Part shown: in pieces, positions 61,061 to 64,000 of the stretch
Layout of the letters: the number at the start of each line of letters is the position of its first letter
Position numbering within the stretch: the first letter of the stretch is position 1
NCBI RefSeq assembly: GCF_900156675.1
Contig: NZ_FTOH01000011.1
Coordinates: 1-64,000 of the forward strand
Source: Thalassolituus maritimus
GTDB taxonomy: Bacteria > Pseudomonadota > Gammaproteobacteria > Pseudomonadales > Oceanobacteraceae
DNA length: 64,000 bases
Direction of reading: 5' to 3'
Made by a program: the position numbers and the translations under genes
The notes under the pieces: model-generated
The model's input: the letters and a program-made list of their open reading frames with translations, nothing else
What the model was told of the DNA's origin: nothing
Database searches by the model: none

Positions 61061-62488
61061 TTAATCGAGTAAATATGCCAGTGTGTTAATGGCTGGCTCA
61101 AGTGCTGACTCCCACGGCAAAGCACAGTTTATTCGGAAATGGTGTTTGAATCGTTGATCGCTGGAAAATAAATAACCAGGGGCGATGCTGATCCTGTGTT
61201 CCAGTGCTTTTTGATAAAGCTCGGTGGTATCGAATACCTCGGGCAACTGCACCCACAAGACAAAGCCGCCTCGGGGTCGGGAGGTGCGGGTGCCGGGTGG
61301 AAACGTCGTTTGAATCAGGTCAATGCATTGCCCTATATTCGCGGCATAGCGGCGGCGTATTTTCCGGACATGCTTGTCCATGCCGCCATTGCGCAGGTAT
61401 TCATCCAGTACCCGTTGGTTCAATGTGGCGCTGGCAATATTCTGGGTGAATTTCAGGTAGGCGGCTTTCTCTGTATAGCGACCGGGTGATAGCCACCCTA
61501 CCCGCAGGCCGGGGGAAACCGATTTGGAGAAAGAGCTGCAATAGAGTACTTCCCCGGTCGTGTCGAAGTGTTTGTAAGGGGTCGGGCGATGACCGTCGAA
61601 GGCAAGGTCACCGTAGATATCGTCTTCCACCAACGGTACATCGAAGCTATTGAGCAGCGACAGCAGCGCCTGCTTTTGGTTGTTGTCTGGGCAGCTCCCC
61701 AGCGGATTGCTGAAGTTGCTGACAACGATACAGGCCTTGACGTCCCACTGCTGGCAGGCGTCCTCGACCTTGTCCAGGTCCATGCCAGACTCAGGGTGGC
61801 AGGGGATTTCTACCGCGCGTAGTCCCAGGGTATCGATCACCTGCAGCAAACCATAGTAGGTGGGGGATTCCAGCAATACCACATCACCGGGTTCGGCCAC
61901 GCACTTGAGGGCAATAATCAGTGCTTCGTGGCAGCCGTTGGTGACGAGGATATCCGCGGCACTCATCTCACAGCCGTAGCTCAGCATCCGCAGCGCCAGG
62001 GATTCGCAGAGTGATGGCAATCCGGGCGGGACTTCGTAGCGCATAAAGCCGGCATCGCCAGCTCGGCTGACCCGGGTGGCGATTTGTTGCAGCTCCTGTC
62101 CGGGGAAGTAGCTCTCGTGGGGTAGGGCCGCCCCCAGTTGCACCATGGTCTTGCTGCCAGTGGCCTGGATCAGATCCAGCGCCAGTCGCTGGCGCTTCAT
62201 CAGTATCGGCTTCAACGTGGCCTTGGCCGGGCTTTTTACCAGTTGTGCGGCGTCTTCGCCGCGCCATTTGACGAAGAATCCCGAGCGCGGAACCGCTTCG
62301 ATCATACCCTGGTTTTCCAATAGCTTCTGCGCCTGGAGGACAGTATTGATGCTGACACCATAGGTTTCCGCCAGAACACGCGTCCCGGGAATTTTTTCTC
62401 CTGGACTGTAGCGTCCTGCCTGGATCTCCCTGGTCAGCTGTTCGGCAAGCTGCTCGTAGCGATGGAGTTGAAAGCGTGGTGCATCCAA
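61061..62488 (-). CDS. MocR-type regulator, paralogue of the 43.9-kb gene
   Basis: A 475-residue GntR-aminotransferase protein. HTH: SPGEKIPGTRVLAETYGVSINTVLQAQKLLENQGMIEAVPRSGFFV. PLP region: YCSSFSKSVSPGLRVGWLSPGR. It is closely related to the regulator at 43,891 in both domains. The start read is TTG 62488, which lacks a clear ribosome binding site. It is divergent from a class IV aminotransferase gene. CTGTACCC motifs lie within 4 bases of its start. Confidence 0.85.
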   Translation of the reverse strand: MDAPRFQLHRYEQLAEQLTREIQAGRYSPGEKIPGTRVLAETYGVSINTVLQAQKLLENQGMIEAVPRSGFFVKWRGEDAAQLVKSPAKATLKPILMKRQRLALDLIQATGSKTMVQLGAALPHESYFPGQELQQIATRVSRAGDAGFMRYEVPPGLPSLCESLALRMLSYGCEMSAADILVTNGCHEALIIALKCVAEPGDVVLLESPTYYGLLQVIDTLGLRAVEIPCHPESGMDLDKVEDACQQWDVKACIVVSNFSNPLGSCPDNNQKQALLSLLNSFDVPLVEDDIYGDLAFDGHRPTPYKHFDTTGEVLYCSSFSKSVSPGLRVGWLSPGRYTEKAAYLKFTQNIASATLNQRVLDEYLRNGGMDKHVRKIRRRYAANIGQCIDLIQTTFPPGTRTSRPRGGFVLWVQLPEVFDTTELYQKALEHRISIAPGYLFSSDQRFKHHFRINCALPWESALEPAINTLAYLLD

Positions 62489-62491
62489 AAT

Positions 62492-62530
62492 CTGTACCCG
62501 TTCAAATTGATATAAACTGTATCTGTACCC
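62492..62530. promoter_or_regulatory. Direct CTGTACCC repeats, candidate MocR operator
   Basis: CTGTACCC occurs at 62492-62499 and 62523-62530, 31 bases apart (three helical turns), with a weaker AACTGT between. MocR-type regulators of the PdxR group bind paired direct repeats. The same core appears beside the other close paralogue at 45,344. Confidence 0.6.
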
Positions 62531-62652
62531 TTTTTTTGGAAAGATTACACTGTCTGCATTGCTCCCTCAATAGCCTGGCTCCGATGAGCCCATCAATGGC
62601 ATCGTCATCTTTCAGACGGTACGGGGGCGTCAACTCTGTGAGGTGATATCGG

Positions 62653-63558
62653 ATGCAGGCCCAACCCATGTGCCATACAAAAACGAAGTACTCTTGCTGG
62701 AAGAACGGTGAGCTGGTGAGCGCTGACCAGGCGGTCGTGTCGATCTATGACCACGGTTTGCTATACGGTGACGGCTGCTTCGAAGGACTGAGATTTTATC
62801 ACCGGCATCCTTTCCGGTTGGATAGTCACCTGGCGCGGCTGCGCCGCTCCCTCAGTGCACTGGCGATCACTGTTCCCTATACCGATGATACCCTCGCACA
62901 AGCAGTCATGGCCTGTATCGGTAGCTCAGGCATGGGCGATGGGTACCTGCGGATTCTGGTGACCCGGGGTGAGGGGGATATGGGGCTGAACCCCCGCAAT
63001 TGCACCGCGCCCAATGTCTTTATCATTCCGGCATCACTGTCGTTGGTCAGTGATGAAACCCGGCGCCAGGGGGTTAGCCTGATCACCAGCAGTATCAAGC
63101 GGGCAGTCGGTACGGGGCTGGATGCAAGGGTCAAATCCCTGAATTACCTACATTCGGTTCTGGCCAGGGCGGAAGCGAATGCCGCCGGCGTTGATGAAGC
63201 CATTTTGCTCAACCAGTTTGGTCAGGTGGCGGAATGCAGCGCCGAGAATATTTTTGTCGTCAAAGCGGGATCGCTGCTAACGCCGCCCGTTCAGGACGGT
63301 GCCTTGGAAGGAATTACCCGAGAAACCCTGTTGGAGCTGGCGCCTCAACAAGGATTAGAGGCTCGCGAGCAGTCCCTCACCAGCTACGATCTTTACACTG
63401 CCGAGGAGTGTTTTATCTGCGGCAGCGGTGCGCGGTTGATTCCAGTTAAAACAATCGATGGCCGGCAGATCGCCCAGTGTCCAGGGCCTGCATATCAGCG
63501 GCTGTCACTGGCCTACCAGGCATTGATTGATGACGAATGTGGGGAGAAAAGACAATGA
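62653..63558 (+). CDS. Class IV aminotransferase (IlvE/PabC-like)
   Basis: A 301-residue fold-type IV PLP enzyme. The PLP lysine is in RVKSLNYLHSVLA (about residue 160) and ECSAENIFVV carries the conserved glutamate. DHGLLYGDGCFEGLRFY is the N-terminal box. It could be a branched-chain or D-amino acid transaminase, or an aminodeoxychorismate lyase; the lysine context fits IlvE-like transaminases best. GAGGTGA precedes the ATG. It overlaps the DinB-like gene by 4 bases and is divergent from a PLP-sensing MocR. Confidence 0.85.
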   Translation: MQAQPMCHTKTKYSCWKNGELVSADQAVVSIYDHGLLYGDGCFEGLRFYHRHPFRLDSHLARLRRSLSALAITVPYTDDTLAQAVMACIGSSGMGDGYLRILVTRGEGDMGLNPRNCTAPNVFIIPASLSLVSDETRRQGVSLITSSIKRAVGTGLDARVKSLNYLHSVLARAEANAAGVDEAILLNQFGQVAECSAENIFVVKAGSLLTPPVQDGALEGITRETLLELAPQQGLEAREQSLTSYDLYTAEECFICGSGARLIPVKTIDGRQIAQCPGPAYQRLSLAYQALIDDECGEKRQ

Positions 63559-64000
63559 CCTTCGATTTAGCAAGCTACGCCAACACCATGGCTCGCTACA
63601 ACCAGTGGATAAATGGCGGTCTGTATTCAGCTGCGGAGACCTTGACCCATGAGCAGCGCCGGTCGGAGTGCGGCCTGTTCTTCGGCTCCATCTACAACAC
63701 CCTTAATCACTTGCTGGTCTGCGACCTGATGTGGCTGGCCCGATTCAAAAACGAACCCGTCACAGTGAAAAGCCTGACCCAGGAGCTGTTCAGTGATTAT
63801 GCCGAGCTGAAACAAGCTCGTGAACAAACTGACAAGGACATTATTGCCTGGGCACAAAGCCTGACGTTATCCCCGCCGCCCGAACGGTTGAACTATGTCA
63901 GTTTATCGAGCGCTACCGAGCGGAATGTGGACTTCGCTCAGGCTATTGTGCATTTCTTCAATCACCAAACCCACCATCGTGGACAGGTGACAGCGGCGCT
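63555..64000 (+). CDS. DinB-family protein (partial, runs off the window)
   Basis: At least 148 residues: MTFDLASYANTMARYNQWIN, then SIYNTLNHLLVCDLMWLARF and NHQTHHRGQVTAA at the window edge. The three histidines (NHLL, HQTHHRG) are the metal ligands of DinB/YfiT four-helix-bundle proteins. These are often metal-dependent thiol transferases or hydrolases using small thiols. The gene overlaps the aminotransferase gene by 4 bases and continues beyond base 64,000. Confidence 0.85.
   Translation, partial: MTFDLASYANTMARYNQWINGGLYSAAETLTHEQRRSECGLFFGSIYNTLNHLLVCDLMWLARFKNEPVTVKSLTQELFSDYAELKQAREQTDKDIIAWAQSLTLSPPPERLNYVSLSSATERNVDFAQAIVHFFNHQTHHRGQVTAA

Noticed and set aside
1-64000. tRNA, rRNA genes and CRISPR arrays
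   Set aside because: None were recognised by eye: no regularly spaced repeats with spacers, no T-loop consensus in a tRNA-like context. A tRNAscan-SE run would settle the tRNA question.

Overview
The window looks like chromosome from a gammaproteobacterium, probably a marine Oceanospirillales/Marinobacter-type organism. The basis is family-level recognition of DbpA, TrmA, TesB, XseA, GuaB and GuaA; no phylogeny was run. Bases 1 to about 15,364 are core chromosome: IS3-family debris, an SLC13 carrier, dbpA-trmA, two thioesterases, an M23 peptidase, xseA, envelope proteins and guaBA.

A genomic island starts right after the guaA stop codon, a known integration hotspot. It opens with a tyrosine recombinase (15,663-16,919). 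A defence region follows (17.1-30.6 kb): a HicA-like/HTH toxin-antitoxin-like pair with a perfect 14-bp palindrome upstream, an AlpA-like regulator, a divergent WYL repressor, a complete Wadjet operon (jetABCD), and an OLD nuclease plus UvrD helicase pair of Gabija type. A decayed second copy of the AlpA-like gene and its upstream region lies between the Wadjet and OLD/UvrD modules, so each module sits beside one copy of the same roughly 0.4-kb block.

From 30.8 to 42.6 kb is the backbone of a Tn4371-like integrative and conjugative element (ICE): RadC, DUF736, XRE, DUF2958, a DUF2285 activator, an excisionase-like HTH, RepA, an iteron-type putative origin, ParA, a small partition-type protein, DUF2840, TraF and a DUF3363 relaxase. 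The traG and trb genes expected next are absent from the window. Two genes here (radC and a small CxxC protein) have near-identical leaders of about 200 nt. Their hairpins are kept by wobble-compatible changes and one hairpin overlaps the ribosome binding site.

From 42.7 kb to the end is a metabolic and transport mosaic: a HAD phosphatase; three MocR-type regulators, each beside a divergent metabolic gene and short repeated operator-like motifs; PhzF, a DsbA-like isomerase and PanB-like enzymes; a DHDPS-family/class II aldolase operon; a class IV aminotransferase; and several transporters. This part carries much decay: an IS21-family element with a 6-bp target duplication inside a P-loop NTPase gene, a frameshifted EamA transporter, two LysR stubs and a second, broken panB. 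The right end of the island is not in the window.
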